Source: Pelagibacteraceae bacterium AG-349-O05
Lineage (GTDB): Bacteria; Pseudomonadota; Alphaproteobacteria; Pelagibacterales; Pelagibacteraceae
NCBI GenBank assembly: GCA_003281005.1
Contig: QCDE01000002.1
Location: 58,268 to 122,267 of the forward strand
Length of the DNA: 64,000 bases
Reading direction: 5' to 3'
This document shows, in pieces, positions 25,557-34,938 of the stretch. The notes below the pieces were generated by a model that saw only the letters and a program-made list of their open reading frames with translations, made no database searches and had not been told where the DNA came from. Within the stretch, counting starts at the first letter, position 1. Each line of letters begins with the position of its first letter. The translations under genes and the position numbers were made by a program.

Positions 25557-26995
25557 TAAGCCACTCTTTTTTCCACTTTAGATTTGCTCTCTAGATAAGT
25601 TTTAATTGAGGCTGCTGCATCTCTTCCATCTTTTATTGCCCAAACAACTAATGAAGCTCCTCTTACTATATCACCAGCAGCAAACACTCCTTTTATATTT
25701 GTTTCCATAGTATCAAAATCTGTTTTAATAGTTCCCCACTTTGTTACTTGTAATTCACTACTATCAAATAAATTTGGTAAATCCTCAGGATCAAAACCTA
25801 GTGCTTTGATAACCATATCTGCTTTTGTTTCGTAACTTGAGCCTTCTTGTACTTGTGGCTTTCTTCTTCCTGTCTCATCTGGATCACCTAATTTAATTTG
25901 ATCTAGAATTATTTTTTCTACTTTATTTTTACCTTTAAATTCTTTAGGACTTGATAACCAAACAAACTCAACACCTTCTTCTTCTGCGTTTGCAACTTCT
26001 CTAGCAGATCCTGGCATATTTTCTTTATCTCTTCTATACAAACATTTAACAGATTTTGCCTTCTGCCTTATAGAAGTTCTTACACAATCCATTGCTGTGT
26101 CACCTCCACCGATTACAACAATATCTTTGCCTTCTGCATTTAAAATTCCTTTATCAAACAACTCAACATCATCTCCTAGACCTTTTTTATTAGATGCTGT
26201 TAAAAAATCCATTGCAGGAAAAATATTATCAAGATCATTCCCAGGTAAGTTTACTTCTCTTGCTTTATAAACTCCTGTAGCAATTAAAATTGCATCGTGT
26301 TTTTTTCTCAATTGGTCTAGGCTTGCATCCTTTCCAACTTCAAAATTTTGAACAAATTCAATTCCACCATCCTTTAAGAGTTTTGTTCTTCGCTCTACAA
26401 CTTCTTTTTCTAATTTAAAATTTGGAATTCCATAAATTAATAATCCTCCTGCTCTATCATATCTATCGTAGACAGTAATTTTATACCCATTTTTTCTTAA
26501 TTGTTCTGCAGCAGCTAATCCAGCAGGACCTGCTCCTATAATTCCTATGCTTTGACTTTTTTCATTCGTTACCTTAATTGGTTTTACCCAGCCCTGAGCC
26601 CAAGCATTATCCGTAATATATTTTTCTACTGATCCAATAGTTACTGTTCCATGACCAGACTGTTCAATTACACAATTTCCCTCACATAATCTATCTTGGG
26701 GGCAAATTCTGCCACACACTTCAGGCATATTGTTTGTACTTTGGGATAATTCATAAGCCTCTTTTAATCTTCCCTCAGCTGTCAATTTAAGCCAATCTGG
26801 AATGTTGTTACTTAAAGGACAATGAACTTGGCAAAAAGGTACTCCACATTGTGAACACCTACTTGACTGTTCTTTGGCTTTTTCATTGATATACTCGTCA
26901 TAAATTTCATTAAAATCTTTCTTTCTTGTGTCAACTTCCCTTTTAGGTGGAGTTTGTTGACCTATTTTAACAAATTTAAGCATTTTATCTGGCAT
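25556..26995 (-). CDS. gltD: Glutamate synthase small subunit
   Basis: CSQCGVPFCQVHCPL, GAGPAGLAAAEQL, GGGDTAMDC. Confidence 0.95.
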   Translation of the reverse strand: MPDKMLKFVKIGQQTPPKREVDTRKKDFNEIYDEYINEKAKEQSSRCSQCGVPFCQVHCPLSNNIPDWLKLTAEGRLKEAYELSQSTNNMPEVCGRICPQDRLCEGNCVIEQSGHGTVTIGSVEKYITDNAWAQGWVKPIKVTNEKSQSIGIIGAGPAGLAAAEQLRKNGYKITVYDRYDRAGGLLIYGIPNFKLEKEVVERRTKLLKDGGIEFVQNFEVGKDASLDQLRKKHDAILIATGVYKAREVNLPGNDLDNIFPAMDFLTASNKKGLGDDVELFDKGILNAEGKDIVVIGGGDTAMDCVRTSIRQKAKSVKCLYRRDKENMPGSAREVANAEEEGVEFVWLSSPKEFKGKNKVEKIILDQIKLGDPDETGRRKPQVQEGSSYETKADMVIKALGFDPEDLPNLFDSSELQVTKWGTIKTDFDTMETNIKGVFAAGDIVRGASLVVWAIKDGRDAAASIKTYLESKSKVEKRVA

Positions 26996-27178
26996 AATAT
27001 TATTTAAGTTTTGGCAAAATATACGTTGATTTATGTATATAAAGCATAAAATAGGTCATATCTATTGACCTTAATTTTTAAATTTTTACCGCCAATTAAC
27101 AAGTTTTTAATTATTGCATAGCTATTATGCTTAAATCGAATTGTTTTAAATAAATACTTTATAAGTTACGAAGAAGTA

Positions 27179-27943
27179 ATGTTTCAAAATATTATAGAAG
27201 TAATAATTCTGTCTGCAATTCAAGGAATATCTGAATTTCTGCCTATAAGCTCCTCTGCTCATTTAATTTTGGTTTCCAAGTTATATGAATTTAAGTCCGG
27301 TTCTCTTTTAATTGATATAAGCCTTCATTTAGGATCTCTAATGGCAATAATCTATTTTTTTAGGGATGAATTATTTGATGCTAGAAAAAATAAAAGACTT
27401 TTAAGTTTAATTTTACTTGGATCTATTCCATTAATAATTGTTGGCTATATACTTTATAATACAGGTTTAATTTATCAGTTAAGAAACATAGAAATTATAG
27501 CATGGACTACATTAATATTTGCAATTATTTTATACATTTCAGACAAAAATCGATTTGATAAAAAAATTTCTTCAAATTTAAATTTTCAGTCAATAATATT
27601 TATAGGTATTTTCCAAATTTTTTCGCTTGTACCCGGAGTGAGTAGGGCAGGAATTACTATAACAGCTGCAAGAATTTTAAAATTTAATAGAGTAGATTCA
27701 AGTAAGATATCTTTTTTACTTTCAATCCCAGCATTGGCTGGAGCTAGTGTCTTAAGCTTAAAAGATATTTTCGAACAATCAATTGAATTTAACTACTTAG
27801 TAATTATTACAATTATATCTTCTTTTATTTTTTCTTTCTTAACAGTAAAATTCTTTTTAATTTATATTAATAAATTTTCAATGAACGCTTTTGTAATTTA
27901 TAGAATTGTAATTGCCTTAATTTTATTTAATTTAATTTATTAA
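27179..27943 (+). CDS. uppP: Undecaprenyl-diphosphatase
   Basis: QGISEFLPISSSAHLIL and LVPGVSRAGITITAARIL. Confidence 0.93.
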   Translation: MFQNIIEVIILSAIQGISEFLPISSSAHLILVSKLYEFKSGSLLIDISLHLGSLMAIIYFFRDELFDARKNKRLLSLILLGSIPLIIVGYILYNTGLIYQLRNIEIIAWTTLIFAIILYISDKNRFDKKISSNLNFQSIIFIGIFQIFSLVPGVSRAGITITAARILKFNRVDSSKISFLLSIPALAGASVLSLKDIFEQSIEFNYLVIITIISSFIFSFLTVKFFLIYINKFSMNAFVIYRIVIALILFNLIY

Positions 27944-28833
27944 ATATATTTTTTTTTAACTAAAGGTAGTAATTGAGATAAAAGAACCCCACAAAGAATA
28001 AAAAAACATCCAAGCAGATTATTATCATCTAGAATTTGATTTAAAATAAACCAAGCAGCTACTGTAGCAAATACTCCTTCAAGTGAAAATATAATGGCTG
28101 CTGGTGCAGGTGTAATATTTCTTTGTGCATAAATTTGTAGAACAAATGCAAATCCACCAGATAAAATCCCAGCGTATAAAATTGAATAAATTTCCTTTAA
28201 AATATTATTTAAAATAAATTCTTCGTAGATAATTCCAATTATAAATGAAAAAATAGCCACAATTAAAGTCTGCGCAGCTCCTAAAGTAAGTGGTAGATTG
28301 TATTTAGTTATAATGATCCCAGTAAAAATTATATGAGTACTCCAAAATAAAGCTCCGAGAACAACTAAAGTATCTCCTAATCTAACTGTTGCATCATGAA
28401 AATTTGTTAATAAATATCCTCCAATTAAACATAGAACTACCGAAGGCCATACACTCCAATGCATTGATTTTTTACCAAACAAAAAAATGATAATCGGTAC
28501 CATTGGCACATAAAAAATTGTAAAAAAAGCAGCATTTGCAACATCTGTATAAAGCAAAGCAACTTGTTGTAGTGCTGAGCCTAAGAATAAAGAAATTCCA
28601 ATTAATAATGAATAAATTATGAAAGTTTTTTTATCTAATTTAAATTCTGATTTAAAATTTTTTAATTCAAATAAAATCATAAGTGGAATTATGGCTAAAA
28701 AACCAACAAAAAACCTCACAGCATTAAATGTAAAAGGGCCAATATTATCCATACCCGTATCTTGGGCAATAAAAGTTGTTCCCCAAATGAAAGTGCACAA
28801 TAAGGCACTAAATAATGATATGGATTTACTCAT
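27940..28833 (-). CDS. EamA/DMT family transporter
   Basis: 10-TM protein; N-terminal FIWGTTFIAQ and C-terminal EGVFATVAAW. Confidence 0.85.
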   Translation of the reverse strand: MSKSISLFSALLCTFIWGTTFIAQDTGMDNIGPFTFNAVRFFVGFLAIIPLMILFELKNFKSEFKLDKKTFIIYSLLIGISLFLGSALQQVALLYTDVANAAFFTIFYVPMVPIIIFLFGKKSMHWSVWPSVVLCLIGGYLLTNFHDATVRLGDTLVVLGALFWSTHIIFTGIIITKYNLPLTLGAAQTLIVAIFSFIIGIIYEEFILNNILKEIYSILYAGILSGGFAFVLQIYAQRNITPAPAAIIFSLEGVFATVAAWFILNQILDDNNLLGCFFILCGVLLSQLLPLVKKKYI

Positions 28834-28839
28834 TTTTAA

Positions 28840-30102
28840 TTAGACAGCTAGTTTATAAGCAAAATTTTTGCCTAAGTTTTCTTTGAGATCATTATTAAAC
28901 CTAGCTGCTTCTGCACCATCAATAATTCTGTGATCATAAGATAAAGAAATTGGGAGCATAGTCCTGGTTTGGAACTTCCCATTCATAAAAATTTGTTTTT
29001 TTTCTGATCTTCCTACTCCTAATATAGCAACTTCAGGATAATTAATTATGGGAGTAAAAAATGAACCTCCTATACCACCTAAACTTGTAATCGTCATCGA
29101 GCCACCAAACAATTCTTTTTTATCAATTTTTAAATTTCTACAAAGTTCGCTTACCTCTTTTAATTCTTTACTTATCATAGAAATTTTTTTGTTATTTGCA
29201 TTTCTTATTTTTGGAACCATTAATCCATTTGGCGTGTCAACTGCTATCCCAATATGGTAATATTTTTTTAAAGTCATTTTTCCAGTCTCAATTTCATCGA
29301 TAGAAGAATTAAAACTAGGAAATTTCTTAAGAGATGCTACTAAAGCCTTTATTATAAATGCTAAAGGTGTAATTTTTATTTTTTCTCCAGTATACATATC
29401 TGTTAGTGAACTTCTAAAACTTTCCATCTCTGTTATGTCGGCTTCATCATGATTTGTAACATGAGGAATTGTTATCCATGAATTTGTAAGATATTTTGAT
29501 GATAATTTTTTTACTCTTGGTATGTCTTTAATTTCTATTTCACCAAAATCAGAATGTTCAAATTCGTTTTTAATTTTATCTGGTGTACTATCTTTTAATA
29601 CAACGTTGTTTTTTGAATTAGATGAAACAAATTTTTTGATATCATCTTCAACAACTCTGCCGTCTTTCTCGCTTCCAGCTACTTGACTAATATCTACACC
29701 AAGTTCTCTAGCAAATTTTCTAGCTTTTGGACTTGCAGATGAAATATTTGAAATATTATTTTTAGAAAAATTTTTTTCTTGGACTTCAGGTTTTATTAAC
29801 TCAATATTTTTTGACACTTTTTCAATTTCTGGTTTTTCTTTAACCTCTCTTTTTTTAACTTCTGAGTCACTTTCTAAAGTTAAAATTAAGTCACCCTCGG
29901 AAACTTTGTCTCCTACTTTTATTTTTAAATTTTTAATTTTACCTTCTAAATTTGATGGAATTTCTACGCTGGATTTATCACTTTCAATTGTTAATAGAGC
30001 ATCATTTTTTTTAATATATTGACCTTCGGAAACTAATACTTCTATCACCTCAACATCTTTAAAATCTCCAATGTTAGGCACTTTAATCTCAGTTTCTGAC
30101 AT
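28840..30102 (-). CDS. aceF: Dihydrolipoamide acetyltransferase (PDH E2)
   Basis: N-terminal lipoyl domain (TIESDKSSVEIPS), peripheral-subunit-binding domain, C-terminal LSYDHRIIDGAEAARF. Confidence 0.93.
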   Translation of the reverse strand: MSETEIKVPNIGDFKDVEVIEVLVSEGQYIKKNDALLTIESDKSSVEIPSNLEGKIKNLKIKVGDKVSEGDLILTLESDSEVKKREVKEKPEIEKVSKNIELIKPEVQEKNFSKNNISNISSASPKARKFARELGVDISQVAGSEKDGRVVEDDIKKFVSSNSKNNVVLKDSTPDKIKNEFEHSDFGEIEIKDIPRVKKLSSKYLTNSWITIPHVTNHDEADITEMESFRSSLTDMYTGEKIKITPLAFIIKALVASLKKFPSFNSSIDEIETGKMTLKKYYHIGIAVDTPNGLMVPKIRNANNKKISMISKELKEVSELCRNLKIDKKELFGGSMTITSLGGIGGSFFTPIINYPEVAILGVGRSEKKQIFMNGKFQTRTMLPISLSYDHRIIDGAEAARFNNDLKENLGKNFAYKLAV

Positions 30103-33100
30103 TTATAATTTTGTTGGCATTGGTTTGTTACTATCAATATTATACTTCTTCATTGCATCTTTTGCATATTTAGACGTTATTAGCTGTTCTTTTGCCAAAA
30201 TACTTAAACCATAAGCAACCAAATGTTCTTTATCTACCTCAAAAAATTTTCTTAAATTTTTTCTTGTATCACTTCTTCCAAAACCATCTGCTCCTAATGA
30301 ATAAAAACTTTTATTAGTATAAGATCTGATTTGATCTGAATTCATTCTCATATAATCAGATGCAGCCATAATTGGGCCTTCTGTTTGGCCCAGGCATTGC
30401 TCAACATAAGATTTTTTAGGTTCTTTATCAGGATTTAAAAGATTATATCTTTCTACCTCCATTCCATCTTTTCTTAATTCATTAAAACTTGTTACGCTCC
30501 ATATCTCACTGTCAATTTGATAATCATTTTGTAAAATCTCTGCAGCAGACATCATTTCTCTTAAGATTGTTCCTGATCCTAAAAGTTGGATTTTGGTTTT
30601 TTTGTATTTGTTAAATTCTTTTATTTTATACATGCCCTTTAGAATGCCTTCTTCACAATTTTTATCTTTCGGCATTTCCGGGTGCGAATAATTTTCATTC
30701 ATTGTAGTAATATAATAAAAAACATTCTCATTTTTCTCATGCATTCTTCTAAGACCTTCTCGAAAAATTACTGCTAATTCATAATGAAATGTAGGATCAT
30801 AAGTTACACAATTTGGAATAGTTGATGCAATTAAATGACTATGCCCATCCTGGTGTTGTAAGCCTTCTCCAGCTAATGTTGTTCTTCCAGCTGTTGCACC
30901 TACCAAAAATCCTCTAGCCTGACTATCCCCAGCTGCCCAAGCTAGATCTCCTATCCTTTGGAAACCAAACATTGAATAAAAAACATAAATTGGGATCATT
31001 TCGATATCATGATTAGTATAAGCGGTAGCAGCAGCAATCCATGAGGACATAGCACCTGCTTCATTAATACCTTCCTCTAAAACTTGGCCACTTTTATCTT
31101 CTCTATAAGAACTTAATTGAGCTGCATCCTCAGGTTCATATTTTTGTCCCTCGTGCGCATAAATTCCAATTTTTTGAAAAAAACCTTCCATACCAAAAGT
31201 TCTGGCTTCATCAGGAATAATTGGAACCAATCTAGGGGATATGTTTTTGTCTCTTAATAAATTAGTTAGCATTCTTACAAGTGCCATAGTAGTAGACATT
31301 TCTTTTTCACCAGTTGATACTTTCATAAAATCAAAAATATCTTTGCTTGGTGCTTTTATAGGTTTTGCAAAAGTAGATCGTTCAGGTAAAAATCCACCTA
31401 ACTTAATTCTTCTTTCTTTAATGTATTTAATTTCTTGTGACTTTTCATCAGGCCTAAAATATTCAATATTTCTTACCTGATCATCTGTTAATGGTACATC
31501 AAACCGATCTCTATAGTACATCAAGTCATCAACATCTAATTTTTTAGTCTGATGAGTAGTATTTACACTTTCGCCAGATTTTCCCATTCCATAACCTTTT
31601 ATGGTTTTGGCTATGATAACTGTTGGACTGCCTTGATTTTTGGTAGCTTTATCGTATGCAGCAAAAACTTTATGAGGATCATGTCCACCTCTATTTAATC
31701 TCCAAATATCTTTGTCTGACATGCTCGAAACTAATTCTAATGCTTCAGGAGATTTTCCAAAAAACTTTTCTCTTACATAAGCACCATCTCTTGCTTTAAT
31801 TGCTTGATACTCTCCATCTACGGTTTCATTCATAATTTTTACTAAATGACCAGTTTTATCATTAGCTATCAATGAGTCCCAATATGATCCCCAAATAACT
31901 TTTATTACATTCCACCCAGCTCCTCTAAAACTTCCTTCAAGTTCTTGAATAATTTTTCCGTTACCTCTAACTGGACCATCCAATCTTTGAAGATTGCAAT
32001 TAACTACAAAAATTAAATTATCTAAATTTTCTCTTGCAGCTAACCCAATTGCTCCCATCGACTCTGGCTCATCCATTTCTCCATCACCTAAAAAAGCCCA
32101 CACCTTTCTTCCTTCATCTTTAATCAAACCTCTATTAATTAAATATTTCATGTATCTAGCTTGATATATAGCAAGCATGGGACCTAACCCCATAGATACT
32201 GTGGGGAACTGCCAAAATTTTGGCATTAACCATGGATGTGGATATGACGATAGACCCCCAGGTTTTACCTCCTGTCTGAAACTATCTAATTGTTTTTCAT
32301 TTAATCTACCTTCTAAGAAAGCTCTTGCATACATACCTGGAGCACTGTGACCTTGAAAATAGATTAAATCTCCACCAAATTTATTATTTTTTGCTCTCCA
32401 AAAGTGATTCATACCCACGTCATATAATGTTGCTGCAGATGCAAATGTACCAATGTGTCCACCAAGCTCTGGATATTTTTTATTTGCCCGTACCACCATT
32501 GCAGCCGCATTCCATCTAATTAACGATCTAATTCTTCTTTCAATATTTTGATCACCACTAGACTTTACTTCAGCCTCTGGAGGTATTGTATTGATGTATG
32601 GTGTATTTTGAGTATACGGAATATTCGCTCCTTCACGATAAGCTTTATTAATTAATTCTTTTATTAAAAAATGAGCTCTGTGATTTCCATCTTTGGATAT
32701 TACCGCAGATAAAGACTCCAACCAATCTTGAGTTTCAAGTGGATCAATATCAGAACCATTAACAACTTGAATTGTGGATTGTTTTTTCTCTACTATTGGT
32801 TCGCTAACAACTTTCTTTTCCTCTTTTTTTTCAGCCATTGCTTCTTCAGCTTGCTTAATTATATTTTCTGTATCTTTTGGAAGAGTGCTTTCTGATGATA
32901 CTTTTGATGATGGTATAAGATTAAGCAATAAATCTCCTTTAGAAACTTTATCACCAACTTTAACTGCTACATTATCTACTTTTCCAGAAACAGTAGAAGG
33001 TATTTCAACACTTGATTTGTCACTTTCAATTGTGACTATCGGATCATTTTCTTTAATTTGATCACCAGATTTTACAAGTATCTCTATAACCTCAACATTT

Positions 33101-33141
33101 TCAAAGTCACCAATGTCAGGTACAAGTATTTTTTCACTCAT
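30103..33141 (-). CDS. aceE: Pyruvate dehydrogenase E1, homodimeric AceE type, with an N-terminal lipoyl domain
   Basis: GDGEMDEPESMGAIGLAARENLDNLIFVVNCNLQRLDGPVRGN; extra N-terminal lipoyl domain with SDKSSVEIPS. Confidence 0.94.
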   Translation of the reverse strand: MSEKILVPDIGDFENVEVIEILVKSGDQIKENDPIVTIESDKSSVEIPSTVSGKVDNVAVKVGDKVSKGDLLLNLIPSSKVSSESTLPKDTENIIKQAEEAMAEKKEEKKVVSEPIVEKKQSTIQVVNGSDIDPLETQDWLESLSAVISKDGNHRAHFLIKELINKAYREGANIPYTQNTPYINTIPPEAEVKSSGDQNIERRIRSLIRWNAAAMVVRANKKYPELGGHIGTFASAATLYDVGMNHFWRAKNNKFGGDLIYFQGHSAPGMYARAFLEGRLNEKQLDSFRQEVKPGGLSSYPHPWLMPKFWQFPTVSMGLGPMLAIYQARYMKYLINRGLIKDEGRKVWAFLGDGEMDEPESMGAIGLAARENLDNLIFVVNCNLQRLDGPVRGNGKIIQELEGSFRGAGWNVIKVIWGSYWDSLIANDKTGHLVKIMNETVDGEYQAIKARDGAYVREKFFGKSPEALELVSSMSDKDIWRLNRGGHDPHKVFAAYDKATKNQGSPTVIIAKTIKGYGMGKSGESVNTTHQTKKLDVDDLMYYRDRFDVPLTDDQVRNIEYFRPDEKSQEIKYIKERRIKLGGFLPERSTFAKPIKAPSKDIFDFMKVSTGEKEMSTTMALVRMLTNLLRDKNISPRLVPIIPDEARTFGMEGFFQKIGIYAHEGQKYEPEDAAQLSSYREDKSGQVLEEGINEAGAMSSWIAAATAYTNHDIEMIPIYVFYSMFGFQRIGDLAWAAGDSQARGFLVGATAGRTTLAGEGLQHQDGHSHLIASTIPNCVTYDPTFHYELAVIFREGLRRMHEKNENVFYYITTMNENYSHPEMPKDKNCEEGILKGMYKIKEFNKYKKTKIQLLGSGTILREMMSAAEILQNDYQIDSEIWSVTSFNELRKDGMEVERYNLLNPDKEPKKSYVEQCLGQTEGPIMAASDYMRMNSDQIRSYTNKSFYSLGADGFGRSDTRKNLRKFFEVDKEHLVAYGLSILAKEQLITSKYAKDAMKKYNIDSNKPMPTKL

Positions 33142-33298
33142 TTTTAAAAAGGGTTTATATACCCATATAAAAGTATGTTTAATGTTATTTTAGCACATTA
33201 ATTAGACTTTTTGTGCAAAGCTGTATTTTTATTTAACAAAATTTGTTAATAAAATCAAAAAATGCAGTAACTTTGATATATTTAGAAAAGCAATTTGA

Positions 33299-33375
33299 GG
33301 ACCGCTGGCCAAATTGGATAAGGCGCTCGGCTACGAACCGGGAGATTCCAGATTCGAGTTCTGGGCGGTCCACCA
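33299..33375 (+). tRNA. tRNA-Arg (anticodon ACG), CCA encoded
   Basis: GGACCGCTGGCC...CGGCTACGAACCG...GATTCGAGTTC...GCGGTCCACCA cloverleaf. Confidence 0.93.
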
Positions 33376-33383
33376 AAAAGGAA

Positions 33384-33488
33384 ATGAAAATGTTTGATTG
33401 GCTTTTAAAAGCATCTTTACAAAAATCTGTAATTTATTTTTTTATAATTATTTTAATTATTTTGTTAATTTTAACTTTTGTATTATAA
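33384..33488 (+). CDS. 34-aa single-TM membrane microprotein (MKMFDWLLKASLQKSVIYFFIIILIILLILTFVL)
   Basis: Short ORF directly after the tRNA with an AAAAAGGA ribosome-binding-like stretch; the 81-aa ORF in the track runs through the tRNA and is not credible upstream. Confidence 0.5.
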   Translation: MKMFDWLLKASLQKSVIYFFIIILIILLILTFVL

Positions 33489-33494
33489 AAAATT

Positions 33495-33920
33495 ATGAGC
33501 AAAGAATTTGAACAAATAAGTATAAAACCTGGTTTTATGAAACACAATGGTGGTGTTTTATTTAGAACTATTTCAGAGAACGAATACGAATTTAAATCCG
33601 TAATTAGTGAAAATCATTTAAATGCTGCTGGAATAACCCATGGAGGTTATTTATCTGCATTAATAGATGCGGGAGCGGGAACTGCTGCACATAGAGCTGC
33701 AGGAAATGCTCCATGTGTAACTATCTCTTTAGATATAAAATTTATAGGTGCTTCAAAAGTTGGAGATGAAATTATTGGACATACGAAAATTTTAAAAAAA
33801 ACAAATACTCTTGTCTATTTATTTTGCGAGCTAAAGTGTAATGATAAAATAATTACTTCTGCATCTGGAGTATGGAAAATTATTAAAATAAAGCCTTCCA
33901 ATTTAGGACCTGGTGGGTAA
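33495..33920 (+). CDS. PaaI/hotdog-fold thioesterase family protein
   Basis: ITHGGYLSALIDAGAGTAAHRA hotdog motif. Confidence 0.88.
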   Translation: MSKEFEQISIKPGFMKHNGGVLFRTISENEYEFKSVISENHLNAAGITHGGYLSALIDAGAGTAAHRAAGNAPCVTISLDIKFIGASKVGDEIIGHTKILKKTNTLVYLFCELKCNDKIITSASGVWKIIKIKPSNLGPGG

Positions 33921-33922
33921 TT

Positions 33923-34663
33923 TTACTTTTTTCTTTTTAAGTTAAAGTAGCCAAATACTACTAATAATAATATTGCGATAGGATAAACGATATTTTTGGA
34001 TGGTCTATCTGAATTTTCAATTTTAAATTCATTTATATAGTCTCCCATTTCTAAACCATTTTTTTTTGCTTCTCCATTCTATTTCAAATTATCAACAACA
34101 ACTTTATCATCTTGTTTCAATAATGTGACTCCATAGTCCTCTAAAGTAAATTTATCCTCAAAAGTATTTTTTGATATCACAAATAACTTGTATCTTTCTC
34201 CATATAAACTAGGCCTTGTTATTTTAATTTGAATTTCTTTTGTTGAGTCTAATTTCATTGAATTAATTTTAGTAATTTCTTCATAATTATATTTTGGATA
34301 AAATTTGTTTAAAACAAAATCAGGTGACAACAAAGAAATAGAGATAACTAAAAAAATAATTATTTCATACCATTTAAGTTTATTAAAAAACCAGCCTTGA
34401 GTAGCTGAAGTAAAAACTAAAATCCCAATTAAAGAAGTAATAATTACAATCAACCCATGCCAAATGTTTTCGATACCCATAAGTAAAAGTTCATGGTTAA
34501 ATAAAAATACAATTGGTAAAATTCCTGTTCTTAAACTGTACCAAAAAGCTTGCACTCCTGTTCTTAAAGGATCTCCACCAGATATTCCTGCGGCAGCATA
34601 AGATGCGAGTCCGACTGGTGGCGTTACATCAGCCATTAAGCCAAAATAGAAGACAAATAAATG
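33923..34663 (-). pseudogene. 3' remnant of a TRAP transporter fused permease (DctQM / 4TM-12TM type)
   Basis: Minus-strand HLFVFYFGLMADVTPPVGLASYAAAGISGGDPLRTGVQAFWY..., interrupted at 34079-34081 by TAG, then NGEAKKNGLEMGDYINEFKIENSDRPSKNIVYPIAILLLVVFGYFNLKRKK* in the same frame; N-terminal majority missing. Confidence 0.85.
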
Positions 34664-34681
34664 AATTTAAAATTGAAAATT
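34012..34681. repeat. 25-bp perfect inverted repeat (arms 34012-34036 and 34657-34681)
   Basis: aattttcaattttaaattcatttat (34012) against ataaatgaatttaaaattgaaaatt (34657); the second arm lies on the gene-remnant junction. Confidence 0.9.
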
Positions 34682-34770
34682 TCTTTACCTTGATCTTCTA
34701 ATTTTTTTGAAGTTTCATTAATTAAAAGAGTAGAAGATGGCTTTAAATTTTTAACTAATTTTTTTAACAT
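34669..34770 (-). pseudogene. 5' remnant of a class I/II (PLP-dependent) aminotransferase gene
   Basis: Minus-strand ATG at 34770 reads MLKKLVKNLKPSSTLLINETSKKLEDQGKEIFNF, resembling the N-terminal xxKPSxTLxxxxxxxxLxxQGKxIxxF of the aspartate aminotransferase family; truncated at the junction. Confidence 0.65.
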
Positions 34771-34938
34771 TAATTTATTTTATTATTATAGGATTAAACT
34801 TATTTATGATAATCTCACTAAGTTTAAAAAGAAAATGAGAACTTTTTACCCTCCGATTCGATCATGTTTTAGTCTATTTTTGTTCTTTAGCAGTAACAAT
34901 ATCTGGTAGGTAAAAAAAAAGAAGCACAAAAGATAGAA

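Noticed and set aside
33149-33162. gggtttatataccc dyad upstream of aceE
   Set aside because: Only about 4 pairable bases per arm; not distinguishable from chance.
33243-33383. Upstream half of the 81-aa ORF in the track
   Set aside because: It runs through tRNA-Arg; only the last 34 codons are plausible as a gene.
34513-34701. 62-aa plus-strand ORF over the deletion scar (…RRQINEFKIENFFTLIF)
   Set aside because: Antisense to the TRAP remnant; kept only as evidence for the inverted repeat, not as a gene.
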